A stretch of DNA of 64,000 nt from Adiantum capillus-veneris (lineage: Eukaryota > Streptophyta > Polypodiopsida > Polypodiales > Pteridaceae). This document shows positions 34,561 to 44,930 of this stretch, piece by piece. Made by a program: the position numbers and the translations under genes. Each line of letters opens with the position of its first letter. The stretch's first letter is position 1. The notes below the pieces were generated by a model. The model had not been told where the DNA came from and did no database searches. It saw only the letters and a program-made list of their open reading frames with translations. Location: positions 126,206,043 through 126,270,042 of the forward strand of contig CM043960.1 of the NCBI GenBank assembly GCA_014529385.2, read 5' to 3'.

Positions 34561-35459
34561 ACTTTCCATCCTGAAACCTGCACTAAAAATTAGGGTTAGG
34601 TTCCTTCCATAAGGTCGTAGCCCGCCACAGCATGGTCCATCAGCGCTTGGACAGACAGTGTTTCCTCTGGCGGCGATGGTAGTCTCAAGACATAGCAATC
34701 ACACTCGACCTCCAAGGTTATCAGCTCGAGAGGAGACACCTACTGAGAAATGTCAAGAAATTTCAAATTATAATATGCTAGAGTTTCCATGGCAAGCATT
34801 TCAAGATACCCCACTCTGCCAGAAGTTGCACTCCGAAGGAAGATGTCAGAAACCATATAACTCCAGGCAAAAATTTCTTCAAAGCTTGCCAAGTCCTTGG
34901 AGTGTGCGGCTTGGTAGCTATAGACTTCCACCATTGCATGGCAGTGCCTCAGAGAAAAATAGCAACTCGAAACAAATCTTGGATCCTTCTCTTGCAAGTG
35001 ATCTTTATGGCTTATGCCTTGTAAGACATGAGCGGTGAAGACGGGGAGTACCCGATGCGCAATGATGAAGTAAGGGTGGGAGTGGCTAATAAGTCCGGGG
35101 TCGGGACCCGAAGATACTTCAAATAAAGTTCCAGTAGCCTCTGGTTTGCTCTGTTTACTCGTTTATAGGTATGCTTTCAGAAAAGCACACGCTTGATGCT
35201 CTAATATCAGACGAGCACCACCTGCCAATGTAAAAGAACAGACTGAACAGACTTTTAGCACTTCAATAACAACTGAACTGATAGAGAGAGAGCACACGCG
35301 ACACGAAGTGGCAGAATTCAACCCCAGAGAGTATTGGCCCCAAACCTTGGCACCCCTTTCGGTATTTCTTTATATTACTTGAACTCAATACAATGCCGAT
35401 ACTCCATCCTATGCACCTCTCACGGAGCATGCCAGAGAATGAGCCCTTTGCACTTATTT

Positions 35460-36672
35460 TGTCACGTGACACATCCAACCCTATGTGTTTGTGGACAAGC
35501 TACAGCATGACCAGGGTTCAATTCAGTCGAGTCAATCTAGAATAGGAAATGATCTGGCACTTTCGTGAGTTTGTTCGCAGACCGTGCATGTCCAAGCACT
35601 TAGATTAGATGCATATCCTCTGAATGCACACAGCATGATCATCAAATTTCAATCAGAACCCATCAGGAGCATTTTTACAGTGCATAGACCTATTTTTCCT
35701 ATTTTTGACATTTTTCACTTATTATTTTTAAGTGACTTTTGTTGGGAACTAGGTAGGGCAAATCCAATGTAAGGTGCAATAGAAGTGAATGTTGAACTTT
35801 GCTCAAGATGAGTGCTCCGAACTGTGTTCAAGGTTCCTTTTACTTACAGAAGGGAGAGCCTTCCGTTCCTTTGGGGAGAGAGTGCAAATGATCACAAACA
35901 CTGTGAATGAAGGTGCTGAAACTGAGAGATAGAGAGAGAAGAATACGACACCAGAATATTGTCAACCCCTCCTCCGAAGGCCCCACTCTCTATGGCGAGA
36001 GCGATCTACTATTGATTGCACAAATCTCTACAATGCTCGGACTTGCCGACGATGAGGACGACGACGACGACGAGACCGACTGAAATCTGAAAACGCTAAT
36101 GGCTGAATCTGCAAATCTTTATCTGCTGAATTCTGACTCTATGTCGATGACGATGTCGATGGCGACGATGCAACGACGACGAGCTGAAAACGCAGATGCT
36201 GAAATCTGCGTTTCCTGGGCTGAATCTGCAAACTGCGCGGGATCTGACCGTACGGCGAGGATCTGCTGCGGGAAGGTGAGATCTGCGAGGTTCGGGACTT
36301 GTTCTGTTGTGTCTAAGTGCTGAAAACTAAAACGCTGGTACTTGTGGGGGTTCCGTCGCGGTAGATCTGCAAAACGCTGGACTGCCAGGATGATGCAAAA
36401 ACGCTAGGGCTGAAAACTGATCTTGCGGTGGAAATTTGCTAACGCTAGGGAAATCTGTTGTCTACTGTGAACTCTGCTAACGCTAGGGCTGATCTGCTGT
36501 GCAAAAACGCCAAGGTTGGTCTGTGGATGCAAAAACACTAGTGTCTCTTGCTGAAGCAGAAAACGCTAGGCTTGCTGGGGGTCTTGCTGAGAAGGTGCCT
36601 ATTGAACCGAGTTCCTGCTGCCTCTTCTGCCAGAATTGCTAGTGCTAGGTTTTCCTTATATAGTCACTTACT
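35460..36672 (+). mobile_element. 5' LTR of element C with inverted distal part
   Basis: 35460-35767 is a normal LTR start. 35768-36672 is the remaining LTR in reverse orientation: it begins TGTAAGGTGCA (the LTR end reversed) and finishes CCTTATATAGTCACTTA (the TATA region reversed). It is followed at once by TATCAAAGCTTTGGC, the primer-site region in forward orientation. The segment is therefore inverted in place, and the primer site has lost its first bases. Confidence 0.85.
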
Positions 36673-37141
36673 ATCAAAGCTTTGGCAGTGTTTTGTATCA
36701 CTCAAGGAAAGAACCACAAGAATTTGTTTTTGCTTGTTGCGGTCACATGTAACCCAAGTCCACTTGGGCATGTCGATTCCTAATCGTGTTTTTGAAGAGT
36801 GACAGGAAACCCAAGAAAGAAGGGCTTGTCCAGCCTTCCCTTGTGCCTCTTTTCACTCACTGAGAGCGGACCATGCACTTAGCGGCCGGCCAATCGACAT
36901 GAGGTGGGAAAAAGCAACCTTGGTGTGAGCGCAAGGCTGCCAAGGGGTACACCCGGGGAAAAGAGAAGAGCTCAGGTGAAGAGAAGATCCTTCTCTAACA
37001 CAAATTGCAAGCGAAAGAAGAACCTCAAGAACCTCAAGACCCTCAAGACCTTCAGGACCCTCAAGCACCTCAAGACTCAAGACCCTCAAGAACCCAAGAA
37101 CCCGAATTCCTCGTGAACTTAAGAACCCAAGACTTCAGTGG

Positions 37142-37495
37142 ATGGTCATTACCCGAAGCGGAATGGATACTTTGCATGAAGGTGATGAGCATGGAGTCGC
37201 CGAAGAAGAATTTTCCCCACCAGGAGGTTTTTCTGACCCTCCCAAGCATGATGATTTGAATGATAATGTCAAGCATGAAGATGATGTGATTGTTCACAAG
37301 GATGATGTGTTAGTTGATACTTTCTCTAGTGAAGCTAACCTATTGCAGAGACGATCAATTACGATGAACCGATCTTGGCTCTCGAGCCTAGGTCCAAAGA
37401 ACCCCCTCGGGAAGAACCAATCTTGGCTCTTGAGCCTAGGTCCAAACCCCCCCCCCCCCGCCCCCCAAGGAAGTATTATGTGTTCGAATGATTAG
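37142..37495 (+). CDS. Extreme gag-to-acidic-tail deletion ORF of element C (117 aa)
   Basis: It starts MVITRSGMDTLHEGDEHG and joins after PPGGFSDPP directly to KHDDLNDN and VIVHKDDVLVDTFSSEAN. The coiled coil, capsid, knuckle and protease are all lost. A C-rich run near 37446 and frame changes close the reading. Probably not functional, but it preserves the same two ends as the element B fusion. Confidence 0.5.
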   Translation: MVITRSGMDTLHEGDEHGVAEEEFSPPGGFSDPPKHDDLNDNVKHEDDVIVHKDDVLVDTFSSEANLLQRRSITMNRSWLSSLGPKNPLGKNQSWLLSLGPNPPPPAPQGSIMCSND

Positions 37496-37592
37496 TCAAC
37501 ACACATTGTTCGAGGGTTTCATTCGTGATGCTTTCCTGTAATTTAGTCGTCATCCTTATGTGAGGCATGCCATATTGTACGTTGAGCACGAT

Positions 37593-39720
37593 TGTAAGGT
37601 GCAGCGGAATGAATGTTTGAACTTTGCTCAAGATGAGTGCTCCGAACTGTGCTCAAGGTTCCTTTTGTTCTTATGGAAGGGAGAGCCTTCCGTTCTTAGT
37701 GAGAGAGTGCAATGAACACAAACAAAGTGAATGGACACTGTGCGTGAAAGTGCATGAGACTGAGAGATAGAGAGAGAAGAGAATACGACACCAGAGACGT
37801 TGTAAAACCCTCCTCCGAAGGCCCCACTCTCGTCGGCGAGAGTGGTCTACTATTGATTGCACAAACTGATACAAAGTAGTTGAATGAGAACTGATGCAAG
37901 TCTAGGCTATGTCGATGTCGACGACGGGGATGACGAGACCGACTCTATGGCTGAAAAACTTTGTACTTGCTCTGCTGTCCAAAAACGCTAGAAGGCTGAA
38001 ATCTGATGAAGCCAAAAACGCTGGTTTAGGCTGAGATCTACTGGCTGAAAACGTTGTTTTAGGCAGCCCAAAAACGCTGATTGCTGTTGTTTAAAAACGC
38101 TGGCTTTGCTTGTCAAAAACGCTGGTCCATGCTGTGGGGTATGGCGATGCTACTGAGTGCTGAAAACGCTAGGGTGCTGGATCTGTGTGGTTGATGCTGA
38201 AAACGCTAGGGTGCGGGTGCTGGATCTGTGGCGATGAAGCTTTGCTGAAAAACGCTAGGGAGATGGGGGTCTTGCTTGGAGGAAAAACGCCACCAAGGGG
38301 AAAAGGGTCTTGCTTGAGAGAGAGAGGGGGAACCTGCTGCCCTTGGCCTGTGTTCTCCTTGCTCTTCAGCCAATTAGTGCTAGCCTAGGTTTGCTTATAT
38401 AGTTTCTTACCTAAGTGCACGATCCGCTCTCAATGAGTGAAAAGAGGCACAAGAGGAGGCTGGACAAGCCCTTCTTTCTTGGGTTTCCTATCACTCTTCA
38501 AAAACACGATTAGAAATCGACACGCCCAAGAGGACTTGGGTTACGTGCGATCGCAATAAGCAAAAAAGAAAATCTATGGTTCTTGTGGTTGAGTGATCCA
38601 GAACACTGCCAAAGCTTTGATACCAATGTCAGATGCAGCGGAATGAATGTTTGAACTTTGCTCAAGATAGTGCTCCAAACTGTGCTCAAGGTTCCTTTTG
38701 TTCTTATGGAATGGAGAGTCTTCCGTCCTTAGTGAGAGAGTGCAACGAACACAAACAAAGTGAATGGACACTGTGCGTGAAAGTGCATGAGACTGAGAGA
38801 TAGAGAGAGAAGAGAATACGACACCAGAGACATTGTAAAACCCTCCTCCGAAGGCCCCACTCTCGTTGGCGAGAGTGGTCTACTATTGATTGCACAAACT
38901 GGTACAAAGTGGATAAATGAGAACTGATGCAAGTCTAGGCTATGTCGATGTCGACGACGGGAATGATGAGACCGACTCTATGGCTAAAAAAACTCCGTAC
39001 TTGCTCTGCTGTCCAAAAGTGCCAGAAGGCTGAAATCTGATGAAGCCAAAAACGCTAGTTTAGGCTGAGATCTGCTGGCTGAAAACGCTGATTGCTGTTG
39101 TTGAAAAACAATGGCTTTGCTTGTCAAAAACGCTAGTCCATGCTGTGGGGTATCACGTTGCTACTAAATGCTGAAAACACTAGGGTGCTAGATCCGTGGC
39201 TGATGCTGAAAACGCTAGAGTGCTGGATCTGTGGCGATGAAGCTTTGCTGAAAAACGCTAGGGAGATGGGGGTCTTGCTTGGAGGAAAAACGCCACCAAG
39301 GGGGAAAGGGTCTTGCTTGAGAGAGAGAGGGGGGGAACCTGCTGCCCTTGGCCTGTGTTCTCCTTGCTCTTCTGTCGATTAGTGCTAGCCTAGGTTTGCT
39401 TATATATTATCTTACCCAATTTGCCCTACTTATTCCCAACAAAAGTCACTTAAAATAATAAGTGAAAAATGTCAAAAATAGGGTAAATAGGTTAAATGCA
39501 CTGGAAAATTTCCCTAAAGGATTCTGATGGGAATGCTTATGATCATGCTGTGTGCAACCAGAGGATATGCATCTACACTAAGTGCCTGGGCATGCACAGT
39601 CTGCGAACAGACTCACAAAAGTGCCAAAACACTTGCTAATCTAGACTGACTGGACTGACGGAACCCTTGTCGTGATGTAGCTTGTCCACGGACACAATGG
39701 GTTGGATGTGTCACGTGACA
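37593..39720 (-). mobile_element. Element D: near-empty family T copy nested in element C
   Basis: On the minus strand it has a complete 5' LTR (39720-38627), a primer site (38625-38614), about 200 bp of leader, and then an LTR remnant (38411-37593) that keeps only its 3' two thirds. ACGAT (37588-37592) and ACGGT (39721-39725) are a near target duplication. The host reading GTTGAGCACG|TTCACTCATG is split by it. Confidence 0.82.
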
Positions 39721-40278
39721 ACGGTTCACTCATGATTGAGCACGGATGTATGCGGATTTCTCATGAAAAGCTGAAAAGTATGCATTCAAGGAAGTCACAT
39801 TCCATGTCTCTTCCTTGGCATGACACAGTTACAAAAAAAGCACAAGAAGGATTGAGCATCAAGCATAGGTATTTCCATTGTGTTTTGGCACAGTTGATTG
39901 ATTTAGATAAGAAAGTCACGATTCGACCCATTGTTTGCGTGTGTTTGATGAACGGTTTGGCACTCCGTCAGTTTGTTCATCTACATTGCATGTACAGTTT
40001 TTTCGAAGGAATAGTATTTTTCCAGTCACTTTACATGGAATGGGTATGTTCATGTTTTTGTGTTGGAAGTGGTTTCAGGAATTTTCAGCCTCGAAGATTC
40101 TTGAAGAAGGTAGACGCATGACTATCGACGAAGTTGAAGCATCGAAGGAGCCACAAAAGACTTTGTGTAACTTTCAGCGCGGCCCAAAGAAGCAAGCGTT
40201 GCAGACCTTTATGAAGTTCAAGTATCACATGACCCACGCATCAGAGTGGGCCGGCGAAGAGTCCTTCCCAGGATTCTA
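39721..40278 (+). pseudogene. Family T novel region and chromodomain-like end, element C
   Basis: Two overlapping frames (39702-40121 and 39935-40279) together cover the block also found at 49560-50187. It runs SLMIEHGCMRISHEKLKSMHSR, SHSMSLPWHDTV, then WFQEF-like SGFRNFQ, and finally QALQTFMKFKYHMTHASEWAGEE. A frame change lies in the middle. The end carries the same chromodomain-like spacing described for element A. Confidence 0.65.
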
Positions 40279-40347
40279 GACGCTGTTGGCGATCTCCCTC
40301 GACACCATACAGTTCGGTCCCAATATCTCACTTTGAAAAAGAGGGGA

Positions 40348-41497
40348 TGTCACGTGACACATCCAACCCTATGTGTCCGTGGACAAGCTACAGCATGACC
40401 AAGTCATTCTAGAATAGAAAGTGATCTGGCACTTTTCGCATACCGTGCATGTCCAGGCACTTAGATTAGATGCATATCCTCTGGTTGCACACAGCATGAT
40501 CATCAGATTTCAGTCAGAACCCATCAGGAGCATTTTTACAGTGCATAGACCTATTTTCCATATTTTTGACTTTTTAAGTGACTTTTGTTGGGAACTAGGT
40601 AGGGCAGATTCAGTAAGTGACTATATAAGGAAAACCTAGCGCTAGCAATTCTAGCAGAAGAGGCAGCAGGAACTCGGTTCAACGGACACCTTCTCAGTAA
40701 GACCCCCAGCAAGCCTAGTGTTTTTTGCATCAGCAAGAGAGACTAGCGTTTTTGCATCCACAGACCAGCCCTTGGGTTTTTGCACAGCAGATCAGCCCTA
40801 GAGTTAGCAGAGTCCACAGCAGACAATAGATTTCCTTAGCGTTAGCAAATTTCCACCGCAAGATCAGTTTTCAGCCCTAGCGTTTTGTAGATCTACCGCG
40901 ACGGAACCCCCACAAGTACCAGCGTTTTCAGTTTTCAGCACTTAGACATATCAGAACAAGTCTCGAACCTCGCAAATCTCACCTTCCCGCAGTAGATCCT
41001 CGCCGCACGGTCAGATCCCGCGCAGTTTGTAGATTCAGCCCAGAAAACGCATATTTTCAGCATCTGCGTTTTCAGCGCGTCGTCGTTGCATCATCGTCAT
41101 CGACATAGAGTCAGAATTCAGCAAATAAAGATTTGCAGATTTCAGCCATTAGCGTTTTCAGATTTCAGCCCGTCTCGTCGTCGTCCTCATCGTCGTCGAC
41201 ACGTCGGCAAGTCCAACCATTGTAGAGATTTGTGCAATCAATAGTAGACCGCTCTCACCGTAGAGAGTGGGGCCTTCGAAGGAGGGTTTGACAACATTTT
41301 GGTGTCGTATTCTTCTCTCTCTATCTCTAAGTCTCAGCAACTTCATTCACATTGTTTGTCACTTTGTTTGTGATCATTTGCACTCTCTCCCTAAAGGAAC
41401 AGAAGGCTCTTCCTTCCGTAACTAAGAGAAACCTTGAGCATAGTTCGGAGCACTCATCTTGAGCAAAGTTCAACATTCACTTCCGCTGCACCTTACA
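40348..41497 (+). mobile_element. 3' LTR of element C (1150 bp)
   Basis: It begins TGTCACGTGACACATCC directly after the purine tract GAAAAAGAGGGGA and ends CACCTTACA. It has a TATA-like ACTATATAAGG near 40620 and the CGTCGTCGTCCTCATCGTCG tract near 41175. Confidence 0.92.
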
Positions 41498-41942
41498 TAC
41501 TTAAAGGTCCTTGGCTTATGAAAGCAGTTTACATGAAAAGCCTTCAAACTCAAAAGCATCTCCTCCAAAAGCAGATGCCCATAAGCTGCCAGCGTGATTT
41601 ATGGTAATTAGTACAACTGCCACGTCAACACTATCAGCGCGAATTGTGAAAATCCGTACTGTTGCTGCCACGTCATCAGCTCCACGCAAATCTTTGTGTG
41701 TGTGTGTGTCTGTGTCCTGCTTTATTTATTCTTTAAGTCCCATGGGCCCCATCGGACGGCGTCCCAAAAGTTGGTAGGAACTCTTCTTTAAAAAAAGGCC
41801 ACTCAGCAAGACTTTGTAAGTTGGTAAAACTTCTTTTTCTTCTGCTGCTTCTGCTTCTGCTTCTTAGGGTCTAGGCCCCTTGGCCGGGATCTGCAGGTTG
41901 GCTCGGTTCTTCAGTGGCTTGACACGTCAGCAATTTGTGACA

Positions 41943-42359
41943 CTAAGTGAATGAAGAATGAATGTGATTTAAACTTACTGCATCTCAACATCTGTTAGAG
42001 ACCGGTGAGATCTGGATGTGATGCCTAAGTGAATGAAATTCTAGTGCATCAAGATATCTATCTGGATGAGATGACTGGATACTGTTGCCAGTGCATCAAG
42101 AGTTCTAGAAGGATGAGATGGCTACACGGTGATCTAGGTGCATCAAGAGTTCTACACGGAATGAGATGGCTAGATTGAATGATTGAAACACAAGTGTTCA
42201 GCGTGAACTAAGTGTGTGATTTGAGAACTGCATGCTATGTGGATAAACTGTCTTGTGAGGATGGTCATGGACATGGTTTGCTTGATTGAAATGTGAAATG
42301 AAAGGATATGAATCTGATAGTAGCAAGATTTAGTAATTCAAAATATCCGTGAAAAGATC
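41943..42359 (+). repeat. Internal region of a family S element with a 45-bp degenerate repeat
   Basis: It contains about three diverged units of GTGCATCAAGAGTTCTA...GGATGAGATGGCT between about 42045 and 42175. No ORF. With 43643-43813 it forms the internal part of the family S element whose 3' LTR is at 43831. Confidence 0.6.
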
Positions 42360-42364
42360 AGTGT

Positions 42365-43637
42365 TGTCACGTGACACATCCAACACTATGTGTCCGTGGA
42401 CAAGCTACACCACAGCAGGGTTCAGTCCGTTCAGTCAGTCTAGATTAGCAGTGATCTGACACTTTTGTTGTGAGTCTATTCGTAGACCGTGCATGCCCAG
42501 TCACTTAGCATAGATGCATATCCTCCGGTTGCACACACCATGATCATCGGAATTCCCATCAGAATCCATTAGCATCAATTAGGGGAATTTTCCAGTGCAT
42601 TTAGCCTATTTTCCTATTTATTGGTATTTTCACTTATTATTTTTAAGTGACTTTCCAACAAAAGTAGGTAGGGCAATTTTGCTAAGTTAATATATAAGCA
42701 AACCCAAGTTAGCACTTTCTGGCAGAAGAGACAGCAGGAGCTTCCCGCTCAACAGGCAACTTCTCAGCAGTACCCCCCAGCACCCCCAGCGTTTTTGGAT
42801 TCCATCCTCGCCGGGCCAGTTCCCAACCCTTGGCGCTTCCTTCCACAGCAGGCCATCGCCATCAACCATCAGCACCCTAGCGTTTCCACCTGTGCATCAT
42901 CGCCAACACTCCAGACGCAGCAGAAGTTCACTAACGCTAGGAAGGACCATTAGCGTTTTTGGTTTTCAGCCCCATCTGTAGCAGAAGGCATCAGCGTTTT
43001 GGTATTCAGCCATCAGTAGCAAAAGATCACCAGCGTTCTTGCTTTGCATCGGTAGCAGATCAGCACTAGCGTTTTACTCGCGTTTTTGCTCTGCTGCAGC
43101 ATTTTGACTTTCAGCCCTGATCTACCACAGATACACAACGATTTCAGCCTAGGACACAGTAGCATATCAGCCCCCAAGTTGGTTGCAGATGTTCCCCCAT
43201 TTTCAGCCATAAAAACGCAGCCAAAACAGTCATTTTCAGCCACCAAAACAGTCCCCGAATTCAGCAATTAGAAGATCACAGATTTCAGCCATCAAGTCGT
43301 CGTCGTCACCACCGTCGTCGTCGTCGGCATAGTCCAGTTGCATCAGTCCATTGCATACGCATTGTACACCTTTGTGCAATCAAAGTAGACCACTCTTGCC
43401 GACAAGAGTGGGGCCTTCGGAGGGGGGTTTTACAACCTCTCGGGTGTCGTATCTCTTCTCTCTCCTTCTCTCAGTCTCATTCACTTGCACGCACAATATC
43501 CACTCACTTTGTTCGTGATCATAGCACTCTCCATAAGACGGAAAGCTCTCTCTTTCCCTAAGAACTAAAAGGAACCTTGAGCAAATAAAGATCACTAATC
43601 TTGAGAAAATACAACATTCATTCCGTTGCACCTAACA
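42365..43637 (+). mobile_element. Solo LTR of family T (1273 bp)
   Basis: It starts TGTCACGTGACACATCC and ends CACCTAACA, with AGTGT at both 42360-42364 and 43638-43642 as a perfect 5-bp target duplication. TATATAAG lies at 42691-42698. No internal region is present, so it arose by LTR-LTR recombination. Confidence 0.92.
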
Positions 43638-43830
43638 AGTGTGGTCTGGATGTGACTAATAAATGGTTACAATGATTGATCAGTAACTGATGTCTTTGTA
43701 GAAGTGTTGGATTGGTTGAGTCTCGTGCATGAGTACATAGAATCAGTGTCTACTAAAGAAAGTTTCTATCCTTTGGTTGTTTTTTCAAGCGTAATTGAGG
43801 GCGATTACAATTCTTTCAAGAGGGGGGAAA

Positions 43831-44381
43831 TATCACAAAGTGATAACGTGGCATGACCAACTTGAAGAGGAATTGCCAAGTAGACAAGAGAAACTCAACC
43901 GACCAACTGAAAGAACCTATGAAGCACCGACCGTGGGACCCAAAACCCTAAAAAGACCAAAAGCTTGAACTTTGAGGATTTCTGTAAGTGCGCTGACATT
44001 TGACGTGGCAGTTCGTACAGACGATGACGTAGCAAGGCTGTACAGATTTTCCGCGTTTCACTCTGGCTATGCCACGTGGTAGGCTCTACGGATTTTCGCA
44101 AAAAGCGCTCGCTGTTTTGGGATGGTTTCAGTGCTAGCTTTTGGGAGCAAATGCTTTTGGGGTTTAGTAAGCTTTTAAACTGATTGCTTTTGGGGCTCTG
44201 CTTTTGGGCATCCCTTCTAAGTTTACAAGAGCCCCTGGGCCCTCACTTTGCAAAGTATCTGGACGCAAAGTTTGAGAGCAAAGGACCCTCGTGAGTTGTA
44301 CCTTGATGTGATCAATAATAAAGAAATATTGAAAGGGACGTCAATCTTTAGGGCCAATGCTTCTGGGCGCAGAACTCCGCC

Positions 44382-44431
<50 letters not shown>

Positions 44432-44496
44432 GATTTTGAAGTTTCTGCTCGTGTGTTGCTATTGATTTCTCGCTTGGAGTGTCCTGGCCTGTAACA
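43831..44496 (+). mobile_element. 3' LTR of a family S element
   Basis: It is preceded by the purine tract TTTCAAGAGGGGGGAAA (43814-43830), the same site as in element L. It starts TATCACAAAGTGATAACG (TG decayed to TA) and ends CCTGTAACA. It has the AAGAAATATTGAAAGGGACG version of the shared motif at about 44322 and a (TC)n expansion at 44383-44428. Confidence 0.75.
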
Positions 44497-44925
44497 GCGC
44501 ACCCGTCAAGGTTTCACTCTTCCAATGCCCTACCCTTTCTTTTTATTTTTATTTTTATTTTTTTTATTTTATTTTTATTTTTATTTTTTTTGGGGGGGGG
44601 GGGGGGGGTAACTTTGACCGCCCCAAGCCATTTTCTATTTAACTTGAGTATGAATTGGCCATTTTAATAATATGAATGGCCACTTGACATTGGACGCTTT
44701 TACACTCAAAGAATGGCCTCAATTTGAAACCTCCCCATTAAACCCTAGGGCGGTTAGTCTCTCCCCCCCCTCTTATATAATCACGCCAGTAAGCGTAGCC
44801 ATGACATATACGTCACCGATGTCCTATCTCACACGTGACTTTCTCTCGCTTTACTAACTACTCCCGTATTCACCTACATATAGAAGCACCATGGTATCAC
44901 ACGCACAAGAACGATGCCACTAGCA
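44497..44925. other. Spacer with T-rich tract and G run
   Basis: It contains a TTTTTATTTTTA-type tract (44537-44590) and a run of about 18 G (44591-44608). No gene is recognised up to the target site of element A. Confidence 0.6.
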
Positions 44926-44930
44926 CGCAT

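Larger units (their letters stand above)
35460..41497 (+). mobile_element. Element C: family T copy with LTR inversion and nested insertion
   Basis: The 5' LTR starts at 35460 and the 3' LTR ends at 41497; TATTT (35455-35459) and TACTT (41498-41502) are a 4/5 target duplication. The inner part carries a very short gag-acidic fusion (37142-37495), then the novel region (39721-40278) and a polypurine tract (40335-40347). Element D is nested at 37593-39720. Confidence 0.85.
34561..41942 (-). mobile_element. Element M: family S copy on the minus strand, split by element C
   Basis: Its LTR is in two pieces, 41942-41498 (starting TGTCACAAATTGCTGACG on minus) and 35459-35210, separated by element C. 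A degenerate initiator-Met primer site lies at 35209-35198. A short internal region without long ORFs (35197-34561) matches 55490-56081 of element L. No 3' LTR is present, so the copy is truncated on its low-coordinate side. Confidence 0.7.

Noticed and set aside
37671-38932. Paired ORFs of about 67 codons (SLSLSLMHFHAQCPFTLF and similar) on the minus strand, repeated at several places
   Set aside because: They fall in the TC-rich R/U5 part of family T LTRs and recur only because LTRs recur.
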